Position numbers and translations under genes: made by a program
DNA from: G963677445 sp963678275
GTDB lineage: Bacteria > Bacteroidota > Ignavibacteria > Ignavibacteriales > Melioribacteraceae
Direction of reading: 5' to 3'
NCBI GenBank assembly: GCA_963678275.1
Contig: OY782765.1
Coordinates: 4,650,001 to 4,714,000 of the forward strand
DNA length: 64,000 nucleotides
Part shown: positions 63,457-64,000 of the stretch, one piece after another
Layout of the letters: every line of letters starts with the position of its first letter
Position numbering within the stretch: the stretch's first letter is position 1
The notes under the pieces: model-generated
What the model was told of the DNA's origin: nothing
Databases searched by the model: none
The model's input: the letters and a program-made list of their open reading frames with translations, nothing else

Positions 63457-64000
63457 ATTAACGCCGGTTGTTTTTTATACTTTGTTTAATGACAATGATA
63501 CTAAATTATTTCATTAATAATGAAATTTTTTGTATCTCTGCGAAAACTCTTCAGGAATGAAAGATCGAAATCCCCTCCCCTTAAGATGTTAAGGGGGATG
63601 GGAGGGGTTTGATCGGCCTTGAACTGGGAATAATCCTGAGAAAAGTCTGTTTTTTTTTCACTCCCCCGAAAAGACAGATGTTTTCACGCAATTATAATCT
63701 TGTTGCCCGGAAGGTTAAAACATCAAGGCTAAGGTTCCCTCCACCTTTTGTTTTGTTCACTGCCTCGCAAAATGTTCCGAATATATTTCAGAGTGTTTTT
63801 TATGGTGTACCTGACGGCACACCTGGTTGTTTTCTTCTATTTTTTCTACCAATATTTTGCCCCTGACGGGGCAATCTTATACAACATTTTTTATGTCCCG
63901 TCAGGGACATCATATTGGTAAAAAAGAAAAAAGCCGGAAATTCGGTGTGCCGTCAGGTACACCATATTTAACCGCCGGAATAAAGTAAGTTGTATATATG
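63457..64000. other. gene-free right end with palindromic repeats
   Basis: Holds a hairpin at 63572-63607 (CCCCTCCC / GGGAGGGG, with inner TTAA pairs) and the element at 63801-63967. The 85-codon frame at 63609 runs into the element and shows no protein pattern. Confidence 0.6.
63801..63967. repeat. ~170-bp three-stem palindromic element, copy B
   Basis: Outer arms GTGTACCTGACGGCACAC (63805-63822) and complement (63945-63962); TACCAATAT (63847-63855) / ATATTGGTA (63912-63920); hairpins TTGCCCC-TGAC-GGGGCAA (63857-63874) and ATGTCCC-GTCA-GGGACAT (63893-63910). Compared with the reverse complement of copy A, the hairpin loops TAAC and GTTA are changed together to TGAC and GTCA. Confidence 0.88.

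Overview
The window most likely comes from a Gram-negative bacterium of the Bacteroidota/Ignavibacteria (Chlorobi-side) lineage. Two exported proteins end in the type IX secretion sorting domain with the NYPNPFNP signature and the GFASGIY...ILL ending typical of Ignavibacteria. Initiation sites often lack a strong Shine-Dalgarno. Housekeeping genes are moderate in G+C, while several accessory genes are clearly more A+T rich. I saw no rRNA, tRNA, CRISPR array, intact transposase or phage structural gene. Assignments rest on reading the translated sequence, not on database searches.

Left part (1-9 kb) is mostly core genome: the end of a FISUMP/T9SS surface protein, an FkbM methyltransferase, an SDR, then a tightly coupled run of DUF3109 protein, rpoN (sigma-54), an ICMT-like membrane methyltransferase and a SurA/PpiC-type foldase, followed by hslV-hslU and a strong terminator. 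From 9 to 12.7 kb is a repeat-rich stretch with a membrane protein of unknown function and a truncated BRO-N gene lying between two ~520-bp direct repeats. From 12.7 to 25.3 kb come an ABC-F ATPase, small NTF2-like and CPBP-protease genes, an AraC regulator, an EFR1 flavodoxin-ferredoxin, a sigma-54-dependent activator with an operator-like palindrome in front of it, an SDR plus SPL-type radical SAM operon, and a HigB/HigA-ImmA toxin-antitoxin pair framed by a 17-bp direct repeat.

From 26.6 to 34 kb is a solute:sodium symporter with an unusually large small subunit and a nearby Cache-PAS-CBS-DUF294 signalling protein, a combination known to go with this transporter family. From 37 to 44 kb is a complete seven-gene TetR-HlyD-ATPase-TolC-ATPase-permease-permease efflux operon (YbhGFSR-like), with a four-half-site operator in front of the repressor gene.

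From 44 to 58 kb is an accessory island. Its centrepiece is a 1296-residue protein joining TIR, CHAT (caspase-like), a STAND/NB-ARC NTPase and a TPR array whose 120-bp units are nearly identical in DNA. The gene lies between ~600-bp direct repeats and is followed by a PD-(D/E)XK-like protein, a methyltransferase, a VapBC-like pair, a decayed AAA_14/DUF4143 ATPase and an A+T-rich lipoprotein. I infer that this is a defence or conflict island; the TIR-CHAT-NTPase-TPR protein is my candidate for the interesting system.

From 58 to 63.5 kb there is an S41 protease lipoprotein, a five-PAS histidine kinase, a small exported protein and a NYN/OST-HTH RNase-like protein. The intergenic DNA throughout is full of dispersed repeats: palindromic hairpins with covarying stems, a ~170-bp cruciform element present twice, heptamer arrays, and palindromes inserted inside both T9SS sorting domains.
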